From the NCBI RefSeq assembly GCF_900108335.1, contig NZ_FNVT01000035.1, positions 24,825 to 88,824 on the forward strand: a stretch of DNA of 64,000 nucleotides. The letters run 5' to 3'. This document shows positions 58,069 through 64,000 of the stretch, in pieces. Source of the stretch: Nonomuraea solani (GTDB lineage: Bacteria; Actinomycetota; Actinomycetes; Streptosporangiales; Streptosporangiaceae). Position 1 is the stretch's first letter. Each line of letters begins with the position of its first letter. A model generated the notes under the pieces. It was given only the letters and a program-made list of their open reading frames with translations. It was not told where the DNA came from and ran no database searches. Both the position numbers and the translations under genes were made by a program.

Positions 58069-59199
58069 TCAATTGAGGCACTCCTTGCGCAGGCGTTCGG
58101 CGTTGCGGAGCAGCCGGGCGATCTCCTCCTGCCCCTCGGCGGGATCGCGCGTGCCGTCGGCCAGGCCCAGCGCCTCCGCCACCGAGGCGACCCCGCCCAG
58201 CTCGTCGCGCACCTGGCGGCCGAGCAGGTCGGAGGCGCCCTCCTGGCGGGCCTCGTCGCGGCAGAAGAAGCACATGTCGCACGTGGACAGGCAGTCGGGC
58301 GCGTAGCGGGCGGCCGTCCTGCGCAGCGCGTCGGCCAGCTCGGCCACCGGCCTGGTGGGCCGGCCGTCCTCGCCCGGCCGCAGGTCGAACGTCAGATCGT
58401 CGGGCAGCCCTTCGAGCAGTCGGTCGAGCGTGGTCATCCGGGTGAGCTGGCGGCGCAGCACGGCGAGCTGCCTGCGCACGTCGACCAGCGTCGCGACCGG
58501 CCGGTTGGCGAAGTTCTCCGGGCAGACCAGCACCACGTCGTGCGCCACCTTCGCCGGGTCGTGGCCGAGCTCCTCCAGCAGGGTGCGCAGCGCCAGCACG
58601 TAGACGGCCGCCTGCCGCGCCGCCGCGGCCACCGCCGCCGGGTCGGCCTGCCCGTCGATCACCGCGAACGACTTGATCTCCACGATGTGGAAGCGCCCGC
58701 CGAGCTGGAACGCCACCACGTCCGGCTCCAGGTAGGCGGTGTGACCGGCGATCTCCAGGGTGAGCAGCGGATGGTCGTAGAGCGTGCCGGCGTCCTCGCC
58801 GTCGCCCGCCGCCCGGTCGATCAGCGCCCTGGTGTGGGCGGCGCGCAGGTGGGCGCCGACGTTCTCGACGTCGTGGTAGGCCACCTCGGCGATCGGCAGG
58901 CCGAGCAGCTCGCGCAGCATCCGCAGCAGTTCGGCGCAGCCGTCGGCCTTGACCAGCGACTCGAACATGTTGCCGCGCGTGATCGCGAACGGCGACTGCC
59001 CGAACGGCGCCGGGAAGCCCAGGTGCTGCGCGGCGGCGTCCTTGTCGATGCCGGCGCCGTCCATGAGCGCCCGGCGGGTGCAGCCCGGGTTGGCCGCCAG
59101 CGCCGCGATGGCGCGCGCGTCGTGCGGCTGCTGCGGTGTCGTGCCCCGCAGCGCCTCCAGCCGGTGCACGTGGTCGCCTTCGCGCTTCAAGCCGCTCAC
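58069..59199 (-). CDS. RecB/Cas4-type PD-(D/E)XK nuclease with Fe-S cysteines (second gene)
   Basis: 376 residues. Nuclease motifs: RGNMFESLV (Glu80), LEPDVVAF (Asp160), HIVEIKSF (Glu174-x-Lys176) and ARQAAVYVLAL (Gln196xxxTyr200), exactly the order of RecB/Cas4 exonucleases. Cys40 (NPGCTRRALMDG, like the CPRR motif) together with Cys303/307/310/313 (CLSTCDMCFFC) would hold a 4Fe-4S cluster that staples the domain. It should cut DNA, probably exonucleolytically. It overlaps the first gene of the operon by 4 bp (ATGA), with a 69-bp gap to the third gene. Confidence 0.88.
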   Translation of the reverse strand: MSGLKREGDHVHRLEALRGTTPQQPHDARAIAALAANPGCTRRALMDGAGIDKDAAAQHLGFPAPFGQSPFAITRGNMFESLVKADGCAELLRMLRELLGLPIAEVAYHDVENVGAHLRAAHTRALIDRAAGDGEDAGTLYDHPLLTLEIAGHTAYLEPDVVAFQLGGRFHIVEIKSFAVIDGQADPAAVAAAARQAAVYVLALRTLLEELGHDPAKVAHDVVLVCPENFANRPVATLVDVRRQLAVLRRQLTRMTTLDRLLEGLPDDLTFDLRPGEDGRPTRPVAELADALRRTAARYAPDCLSTCDMCFFCRDEARQEGASDLLGRQVRDELGGVASVAEALGLADGTRDPAEGQEEIARLLRNAERLRKECLN

Positions 59200-59966
59200 T
59201 TGGCCTTCTCCTTCTTGATCGTGCTCAGCGTAGCGGCGCCGAACAGCCGGGCGGCGTCATCAAGCTGCGCGGCGGCGCGTTCCGCCAGCTCGGCGCGATC
59301 CCGCGTGTCGCGCTCGGCGTGTACGTCCAGCTCGGCGCGGGCCGCCTCGATCACCCGCCGCGGGTCGGGCGGGCCCAGCGTGCCGTCGGTCGCGCCCGGG
59401 ATGTTCCTGGCCATCCGGATGAGTAACCGGCCCGCCCCCTCGTCGTCGCTCTCGTGCCCGGCCACCGCGATGGCGCAGGTCAGGAAGTCGACCCGGGGAC
59501 TGAGCGGCCCGACCACCCGCCGCTCCAGCGGCCAGCCGCTGAGCGTGAGCAGGCCGCGGGCGGGGGAGAGGCGGTCGGTGAGCGCGGCGCACAGGTAGTA
59601 GGGCCGGCCGAAGGGCGAGGAACGGAACGAGCGCTCCTCGTCCCTGCGCAGGCTGGTGAGCTGGTTGCTGCGGATGGTGCCGCCGAAGAACGCGTCGCTG
59701 ACGGCCACCACCAGCCTCGGCTGGGCGGGCGCACCCAGCAGCCGCAGCCCCTGGTGCACCTGCTCGCGCACGGTGACCAGGCGCGGCGGCCGCTCCTTGG
59801 CCTTCGGCTGCTCGCCGGTCACGAGGGCGTCCCACGACCGCTCCGCGCTGCGCAGCTCGGCCCGCAGCACGCGGGCGGTGGCGCCGTCCCTGAGCCGCAT
59901 CGCCTTGCGTACGCCGGCCCGGAGCTCGTCGATCCGCCGCTCGAGATCGTCCAGCCGGTCACTCAT
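59196..59966 (-). CDS. Unknown protein of the helicase-nuclease operon (first gene)
   Basis: 256 residues. An N-terminal coiled coil (MSDRLDDLERRIDELRAGVRKAMRLRD) precedes a segment that reads like a winged helix (VREQVHQGLRLLGAPAQPRLVVAVSDAFFGGTIRSNQLTSLRRDEER). A conserved-looking core follows (RPYYLCAALTDRLSPARGLLTLSGWPLERRV), then a basic tail (STIKKEKAK). A DNA-binding or regulatory role is inferred. ATG 59966 is the natural start; the frame upstream overlaps the operator and the methyltransferase gene. Confidence 0.85.
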   Translation of the reverse strand: MSDRLDDLERRIDELRAGVRKAMRLRDGATARVLRAELRSAERSWDALVTGEQPKAKERPPRLVTVREQVHQGLRLLGAPAQPRLVVAVSDAFFGGTIRSNQLTSLRRDEERSFRSSPFGRPYYLCAALTDRLSPARGLLTLSGWPLERRVVGPLSPRVDFLTCAIAVAGHESDDEGAGRLLIRMARNIPGATDGTLGPPDPRRVIEAARAELDVHAERDTRDRAELAERAAAQLDDAARLFGAATLSTIKKEKAK

Positions 59967-60025
59967 GGCGCGACTGTACCAACAGTCCCAGTATTTTCCA
60001 GTATTTTTGCTCCATATAATGAGAT
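59967..60025 (-). promoter_or_regulatory. Promoter/operator of the helicase-nuclease operon
   Basis: An AT-rich island in GC-rich surroundings. It holds a perfect tandem repeat of CCAGTATTTT (59988-59997 and 59998-60007), a perfect inverted repeat GACTGT-ACCA-ACAGTC (59972-59987), and, read leftward, a TATATG box near 60015. The repeats lie between the -10-like box and the ATG, where a bound repressor would block transcription. Confidence 0.6.
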
Positions 60026-60709
60026 CTACATCGTAAAGGGCGCTGCCAGGAGCCACGTACGGTCCTCGGTGAGGAACCTCTCCAGCCGCAGCCCCTCGGC
60101 GGCCAGGTCCGCGGCGAGGTCGTCGTCGGTGAGCCGCCTGGAGGAGAACGACTGCGTCCACACCCGGTCGCCGCCGTAGGTGTAGCGCATGGTCGCGTGG
60201 AAGACCCCCGGCGACACCTCGTCGACGGCGGCCATCGTGATCGTGATGTCGCCCTCCTCCCGGCCCATGCCCACGTGCCAGCGGTCGTGCCCCTCGGCGG
60301 GGATCCACTGGATCAGCACCGCGCCGCCGGGCTTGACGTGGCGCGCGCAGGCCGCGAGCAGCGCGCGCCGGTCCCCGTCATGCACGGTGTTGACGAGCTG
60401 GGAGGCCAGCATGACCGTGTCGAAGCGCTCGGTGAGCCGCAGCTCCTCCACCCGGCCCAGCACCGTGCGCGCCCCGCGCACCCGCTCCAGCATCTCGGCC
60501 GACTCGTCCACGGCCACGACCGAGAAGCCGCGCTCGACGAGCGGGTGCGTCACCCGGCCGACCCCGGCGCCCAGTTCGAGAACCGAGCCGCCGGGCGGCG
60601 TCACCCCCTCGACGAGCTCGGGCTCGCCGTTGGGCTTGAGCCGCAGATAGAAGTCGACCGGGGATCCGTCGGGGGTGATCGGGCCTGGGCCCGTGCCTGA
60701 ATTCCGCAT
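60026..60709 (-). CDS. Class I SAM-dependent methyltransferase
   Basis: 227 residues. Motif I SVLELGAGVGRVTHPLVERG, motif II FSVVAVDESAEMLERV, then RFDTVMLASQLVNTV and ARHVKPGGAVLIQWIPAEGH. Small-molecule methyltransferase fold; the substrate is unknown. It ends just upstream of the helicase-nuclease operon control region on the same strand and could read through, but the AT-rich promoter-like gap suggests separate control. ABC-F follows upstream after 38 bp. Confidence 0.9.
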   Translation of the reverse strand: MRNSGTGPGPITPDGSPVDFYLRLKPNGEPELVEGVTPPGGSVLELGAGVGRVTHPLVERGFSVVAVDESAEMLERVRGARTVLGRVEELRLTERFDTVMLASQLVNTVHDGDRRALLAACARHVKPGGAVLIQWIPAEGHDRWHVGMGREEGDITITMAAVDEVSPGVFHATMRYTYGGDRVWTQSFSSRRLTDDDLAADLAAEGLRLERFLTEDRTWLLAAPFTM

Positions 60710-60747
60710 GCCTCGACGCTAACTCCGCGATCAAGGCATGGGGGCGA

Positions 60748-62367
60748 TCAGGCCTCCAGCCGTGGCCAGGCCGCGGTGTCGCGCAGGAGTTGCCGGTCGT
60801 GGCCGGCCAGGACCACCGCCGCGCCGGTCGCCCCCAGGGCCTCCGTGAGCTCCTCGACCAGGGTCATCGACAGATGGTTGGTCGGCTCGTCCAGCAGGAC
60901 GACGTGCGGCCGCGCGGCCAGCATGACGGCCAGGTCGAGCCGGCGCCGCTGGCCCGTGGACAGCTCGCTCACCGGCCGCCGGGTGGCGGAGGAGGGGAGC
61001 AGGCCGAGCTGACCGAGCCCCACCCGGTCCGCCTCCGCGAGCGCGCCCGCGGTGACGAGCCGGGCGATGGCGGCGTCGTACACCTCCATGACCCGCCTCC
61101 CCGGCGGCGGCGGCGACTCCTGGGGAAGCAGGCCGATCCGGGCGCCGCGCTTGCGCCGCACCGAGCCCGAGCCCGGCGTCAGCGTGCCGGCGAGCACGCC
61201 GAGCAGGGTGGACTTGCCCGAACCGTTCGGGCCGGTCACCACGAGGCGGTCACCGGAGCGCAGGAGCACCGAGCGCGGTGTGGCGATCCGGTCCGCCACC
61301 GTGACCTCGTCGGCCCGCAGCAGCACGGCGCCGGGGATCGCTTCCAGCCGGGGCGGCTGGAAGCGCATCGGCGGCGGAGGGACGTCGAGAGCGTGCGATT
61401 CGAGCTCCTCCCGCCGCCGGTGGACCGCCCGCACCAGGGCGGGCGCCCGGGTGGCGCGCGTGTGCTTGCCGGTGCCCTTCTCCGGCCGCCAGCCGGTGGA
61501 CAGCCGGTTCTGCGCCGCCGACAGGTCCTGCGCCAGGCGCCGGCGCTCGTCCTGCTGGTCGCGGTACGCGCTCTCCCAGCGCTCCCGCTCGGCGCGGCTG
61601 CCCTCGCGGAAGCCCGCGTACCCGCCGCCGTACACGCGGGGCCGCCCGTCGCTGGCCGGGTCCAGGTCGAGCACCGAGGTGACGACGTCGGACAGCAGCG
61701 CCCGGTCGTGGCTGACCAGCACCACGCCGCCCGGGTGCGCCCGCAGGCGCGCGGTCAGGTGGTCCAGGCCGTCCGCGTCGAGGTGGTTGGTGGGCTCGTC
61801 GAGGAGCAGCAGGTCGTAGCCGGCGCCGAGCAGGCAGGCCAGCCTGATCCGGTAGCGCTGCCCAACCGACAGGCCGGCCAGCGGGCGGGCCCGGTCGTGC
61901 ACCGCGTTCAGGGCTTCGAGCGAGATTTCCACCCGGCGCTCGGCGTCCCACGCGCCGATGGACTCGGCGGCCGCGAGCGCGGTGGCGTAGTCCTGGCCGG
62001 CGCCCGGGCGTTCGCCGGCGAGCGCGAGCGCCGCCTCGTCCAGGGCGCGCAGCACGGCGTGCACCTGGGCCAGCTCGATGTCGATCAGGTCGCCGACCGT
62101 GCGGTCGTCGCCGGCCGGGATCACCTGGTCGGCGACGCCGAGGGTGCCGGTCCTGTGCACGGAACCGGAGTCGGGGGTGAGGGTGCCGGCGAGCACGTTC
62201 AGCAGTGTGGTCTTGCCGCGGCCGTTCTCGCCGACGACGCCGAGGCGGTCGCCGGGGGAGACGGTGAGGTCCACCCCGGTCAGGACGGGCCGGCCGCCGC
62301 GGGCGAGATGCAGGCCGGTGGCGTTGAGATGCGCCCGGGAACGGGCGGTTGACACGATGACGGACAC
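60748..62367 (-). CDS. ABC-F ribosomal-protection-type ATPase
   Basis: 539 residues, two nucleotide-binding domains and no membrane part. NBD1: GENGRGKTTLLNVLAG, LSVGQRYRIRLACLLGAG, LLLLDEPTNHLD. NBD2: GPNGSGKSTLLGVLAG, LSTGQRRRLDLAVMLAA, VVLLDEPTNHLS. The linker (RWESAYRDQQDERRRLAQDLSAAQNRL, then KHTRATRAPALVRAVHRRREELE) corresponds to the P-site tRNA interaction motif. Such ABC-F proteins dislodge macrolides, lincosamides, streptogramins or pleuromutilins from the ribosome, or are housekeeping EttA-like factors. A structured leader with a six-codon ORF precedes it, favouring a resistance role. GTG 62367 follows GGAGGAAGC. Confidence 0.92.
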   Translation of the reverse strand: MSVIVSTARSRAHLNATGLHLARGGRPVLTGVDLTVSPGDRLGVVGENGRGKTTLLNVLAGTLTPDSGSVHRTGTLGVADQVIPAGDDRTVGDLIDIELAQVHAVLRALDEAALALAGERPGAGQDYATALAAAESIGAWDAERRVEISLEALNAVHDRARPLAGLSVGQRYRIRLACLLGAGYDLLLLDEPTNHLDADGLDHLTARLRAHPGGVVLVSHDRALLSDVVTSVLDLDPASDGRPRVYGGGYAGFREGSRAERERWESAYRDQQDERRRLAQDLSAAQNRLSTGWRPEKGTGKHTRATRAPALVRAVHRRREELESHALDVPPPPMRFQPPRLEAIPGAVLLRADEVTVADRIATPRSVLLRSGDRLVVTGPNGSGKSTLLGVLAGTLTPGSGSVRRKRGARIGLLPQESPPPPGRRVMEVYDAAIARLVTAGALAEADRVGLGQLGLLPSSATRRPVSELSTGQRRRLDLAVMLAARPHVVLLDEPTNHLSMTLVEELTEALGATGAAVVLAGHDRQLLRDTAAWPRLEA

Positions 62368-62417
62368 GCTTCCTCCGAACAGCACGGGACACCGCGTCCA
62401 GGTGACCCGTGGAAATC

Positions 62418-62504
62418 GAGACGACGGAACGGCTCGGCCGCGCCCCGGGGCCCGCTCATGGGGGGCCGGACCGGGACCGCATCAGCGGCCGGCGAGGTCG
62501 TCTC
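62418..62504 (-). promoter_or_regulatory. Structured leader (putative attenuator) of the ABC-F gene
   Basis: GAGACGAC (62418-62425) pairs perfectly with GTCGTCTC (62497-62504). Inside it, CTCGGCCGC near 62433 pairs with GCGGCCGGCGAG near 62485, allowing a 2-base bulge, and further GC pairing is possible. The upstream leg of the stem directly abuts the stop codon of the MHLYFL leader ORF (62505-62525), so a ribosome paused there would prevent the hairpin. Confidence 0.6.
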
Positions 62505-62525
62505 TCAGAGGAAGTACAAATGCAT
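62505..62525 (-). CDS. Leader peptide MHLYFL upstream of ABC-F
   Basis: Six codons, ATG-CAT-TTG-TAC-TTC-CTC, then TGA. The peptide resembles MYLIFM, the leader of the streptococcal macrolide-resistance ABC-F gene msrD (identical at positions 1, 3 and 5). There is no ribosome-binding site, but TAACTT lies six bases before the ATG and would give a leaderless start. Its stop is adjacent to the attenuator-like hairpin. Translation is inferred. Confidence 0.6.
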   Translation of the reverse strand: MHLYFL

Positions 62526-62549
62526 ATCGCCAAGTTAGCAAGAACCGGT

Positions 62550-62582
62550 CATGCTCCGCCCGTCATTTACGGGCGGAGCATG
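62550..62582. terminator. Strong hairpin between SnoaL-like gene and ABC-F leader
   Basis: A perfect 14-bp stem, CATGCTCCGCCCGT with ACGGGCGGAGCATG, around a 5-base loop. It begins 3 bases after the SnoaL stop codon on the minus strand. It lacks a T-run, as many actinobacterial terminators do. Confidence 0.75.
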
Positions 62583-62584
62583 GT

Positions 62585-63010
62585 TCAGCCGCGCTGGGCG
62601 GGTGGCCAGCCGTGGCCCCAGCCGCTCTGGATCATCGTCTGGAAGGCCCAGCCGTCCTCGGTGCGCACCAGCAGGTCGGCGTAGTGCATCTCCTGCCGCT
62701 CGCCCTCGATGGTCATGGCCGCCTCCGTCTCCACGACCACGAGGTTCGGGCTCAGGAAGTGCGGGGTCCTTTGTGACCGGAGGTCCAGCCCGGCCGTGCC
62801 GCCGCCCATGGCGTCCCGCATCGCCTCCAGGTATTCCTCGCGCGTCCACTGGCGGACCGCCGCGTGCCCGCCGGGGACGTCGGTGGCCAGGTTCATCGGG
62901 AAGACGGCCAGGTCGGCGAGCCGGTCCAGCGCGCCCTGCTCGGCCAGTGCGTCGTACTCGGCGAACCACTCCTCGACGCTCTTCAGTTCCTCGCCGCTGG
63001 GCTCGTACAT
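62585..63010 (-). CDS. SnoaL/NTF2-like fold protein
   Basis: 141 residues. An alpha+beta cone typical of NTF2-like proteins: EEWFAEYDALAEQGALDRLADLAVFPMNLAT, VRQWTREEYLEAMRDAM, then strands LVVVETEAAMTIEGERQEMHYADLLVRTEDGWAFQTMIQSGW. Family members are enzymes, binding proteins or immunity proteins; the function is unclear. GGGAG six bases ahead supports ATG 63010. A 27-bp palindrome lies 22 bp upstream of the start. Confidence 0.85.
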   Translation of the reverse strand: MYEPSGEELKSVEEWFAEYDALAEQGALDRLADLAVFPMNLATDVPGGHAAVRQWTREEYLEAMRDAMGGGTAGLDLRSQRTPHFLSPNLVVVETEAAMTIEGERQEMHYADLLVRTEDGWAFQTMIQSGWGHGWPPAQRG

Positions 63011-63032
63011 GTGCCACTCCCGTCCATCGTTT

Positions 63033-63059
63033 CCGTACGATGTACCGTACATCGTACGG
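63033..63059. promoter_or_regulatory. 27-bp perfect palindrome, probable repressor operator
   Basis: CCGTACGATGT (63033-63043), centre ACCGT, ACATCGTACGG (63049-63059). Eleven-base perfect arms, the size and spacing of TetR- or GntR-family sites. It covers the promoter position for the SnoaL-like gene. No matching regulator gene lies beside it in this window. Confidence 0.75.
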
Positions 63060-63074
63060 AGTGATGAGGCAAAG

Positions 63075-63983
63075 TCAGCTCGCGAGGAGGCGTCGTAGTG
63101 AGTCGTGGGCCGGCGGGCCCCAGGTGGGCTTGCCGCCCGGGCGGCCGCGGAGGCCGGCTTCGCCGATGAGGATGCCGCTGAGGGCGCGTCCCACCGCCCA
63201 TCCGCGGGCGCGGCGCAGGGTCGCCGCGTCCGCGGCCGGCCGGTAGGCGGCGTGGAAGAGGCCGGCGGTGTCGTCCGGCAGCAGGATCCAGGCGGAGGCG
63301 AGGTCCCAGGCCGGGTCGCCCGCGCAGAGGTCGCCGAAGTCGATCACGCCGGAGATGGTGCCGTCCGTGGTGAGGACGTTGGCCGGGTGCAGGTCGCCAT
63401 GGAGCCAGAGCGCCGGGCCGTCCCAGCCGGGCGCGGCGACGGCGTCGTCCCAGACCGCGCGGACGGCGTCCGGGTCGGGGATCAGGCCCATCCCCGTGGC
63501 CTCGGCGATCGCCCTGGCGACACCCTCGGTGTGGGCGGCAAGCGGCCCGCCGCGGCCCCGTCCCGCGGGCGCCCCGCCGGGGGCGGGCCGGTGAAGCGCC
63601 GTCAGGAAGGCGGCCAGGGTGGTGGCCGCCTCCGCGGCGCGCGTGACGGGGGCGCGGTCGGCGGGCTCGCCCGGCACCCAGGTGGTGACGATCCAGGGGC
63701 GCGGAAACAGGGCGGAGGGCTCGCCGAGACGCTGCGGGACGGGGACCGGCAGCGGCAGGCCCGGGGCGAGGGCGGGCAGCCAGGTGTGCTCCTTGCGCAG
63801 CAGCTCGTCCGCGGACTCCGTCGCCCAGGGCAACCGGACGGCGAGGTCGTCGCCGAGCCGCCACAGCTGGTTGTCCCAGCCGCGCGCGCCGAAGGTCACA
63901 GGGTGATCGGCCAGGTCGGGATGTTGATCGCGCAGCAGATCCCGTACGAGCTCCGCGGTCATCTCGATCTCGGTGTGCGTCAT
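63075..63983 (-). CDS. Aminoglycoside-phosphotransferase-like kinase (APH fold)
   Basis: About 302 residues. The catalytic loop is ALWLHGDLHPANVLTTDG (HGDxxxxN), the metal-binding VIDFGDLCAGDPAWDLASAW, and the N-lobe carries GWDNQLWRLGDDLAVRLPW. Members phosphorylate aminoglycosides, macrolides, homoserine or other small alcohols. Whether this one confers resistance is unknown. ATG 63983 is used; TTG 63992 is possible. Confidence 0.9.
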   Translation of the reverse strand: MTHTEIEMTAELVRDLLRDQHPDLADHPVTFGARGWDNQLWRLGDDLAVRLPWATESADELLRKEHTWLPALAPGLPLPVPVPQRLGEPSALFPRPWIVTTWVPGEPADRAPVTRAAEAATTLAAFLTALHRPAPGGAPAGRGRGGPLAAHTEGVARAIAEATGMGLIPDPDAVRAVWDDAVAAPGWDGPALWLHGDLHPANVLTTDGTISGVIDFGDLCAGDPAWDLASAWILLPDDTAGLFHAAYRPAADAATLRRARGWAVGRALSGILIGEAGLRGRPGGKPTWGPPAHDSLRRLLAS

Positions 63984-64000
63984 GCGGATCAACGGTAGCC

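Noticed and set aside
58069..59199. Calling the nuclease Cas4 of a CRISPR system
   Set aside because: No repeat array, cas1 or cas2 in the window; only the RecB/Cas4 nuclease fold is supported.
57127..59598. An 823-codon + strand ORF opposite the helicase-nuclease operon
   Set aside because: Low-complexity Arg/His/Gly translation and no domain; the minus-strand genes carry clear motifs.
1..64000. tRNA, rRNA, insertion sequences or prophage genes
   Set aside because: None recognised by eye; no transposase, integrase or phage structural motifs seen in the translations.

Overview
The window is 64 kb of very GC-rich DNA (roughly 70% or more by eye) with densely packed genes, many GTG starts, 4-bp GTGA/ATGA overlaps and TAGGAT-type -10 boxes directly in front of start codons. 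Gene content (WYL, LuxR/LAL, MMPL, NarL-type two-component pairs, a NACHT protein of a Streptomyces-like type, HATPase and STAS sigma-factor regulators) points to a filamentous actinomycete. Nonomuraea or another Streptosporangiaceae member is my guess; no rRNA or tRNA gene confirms it.

Layout. 1-9984: regulators and small enzymes (MarR, membrane protein, PemK/MazF-like toxin, AraC, VOC, epoxide hydrolase, WYL, thioesterase, 6-phosphogluconate dehydrogenase, HAD, NAD(P)-binding). 9974-16517: one leftward eight-gene operon carrying a whole phosphotransferase system of mannitol type (DeoR, PfkB kinase, EIIC, EIIB, EIIA, zinc dehydrogenase, HPr, EI). 16626-26665: mostly single genes, including a methyltransferase pseudogene, a PLP decarboxylase with its regulator, peptide deformylase, two acetyltransferases and an unknown class II synthetase-like protein. 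26688-30750: two overlapping nucleotidyltransferases followed by a large LuxR ATPase. 30797-46423: propionyl-CoA ligase, a NACHT-type NTPase, two two-component systems, a deletion-scarred ABC/response-regulator remnant, an MMPL exporter, and three tandem paralogues of an unknown membrane coiled-coil protein. 46485-55296: MurG-like transferase, formylglycine-generating enzyme, P450, Ppx/GppA, sigma-regulator pieces, TetR/MFS drug efflux pair. 55298-59966: a four-gene leftward operon of SF1 helicase, unknown protein, Cas4/RecB-like Fe-S nuclease and unknown protein. 60026-63983: methyltransferase, ABC-F protein with a short leader ORF, SnoaL-like protein under a 27-bp palindrome, and an aminoglycoside-phosphotransferase-like kinase.

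Two themes run across the window. First, codon-phased tandem repeats have expanded inside otherwise conserved proteins (AraC, a histidine kinase ATP-binding domain, MMPL, P450, LuxR, a membrane protein tail) and in two intergenic stretches. Second, two loci are scarred by internal deletions. The best candidates for undescribed biology are the helicase-nuclease operon, the ABC-F gene with an MHLYFL leader peptide resembling the msrD leader, the NACHT protein, and the triplicated coiled-coil family.
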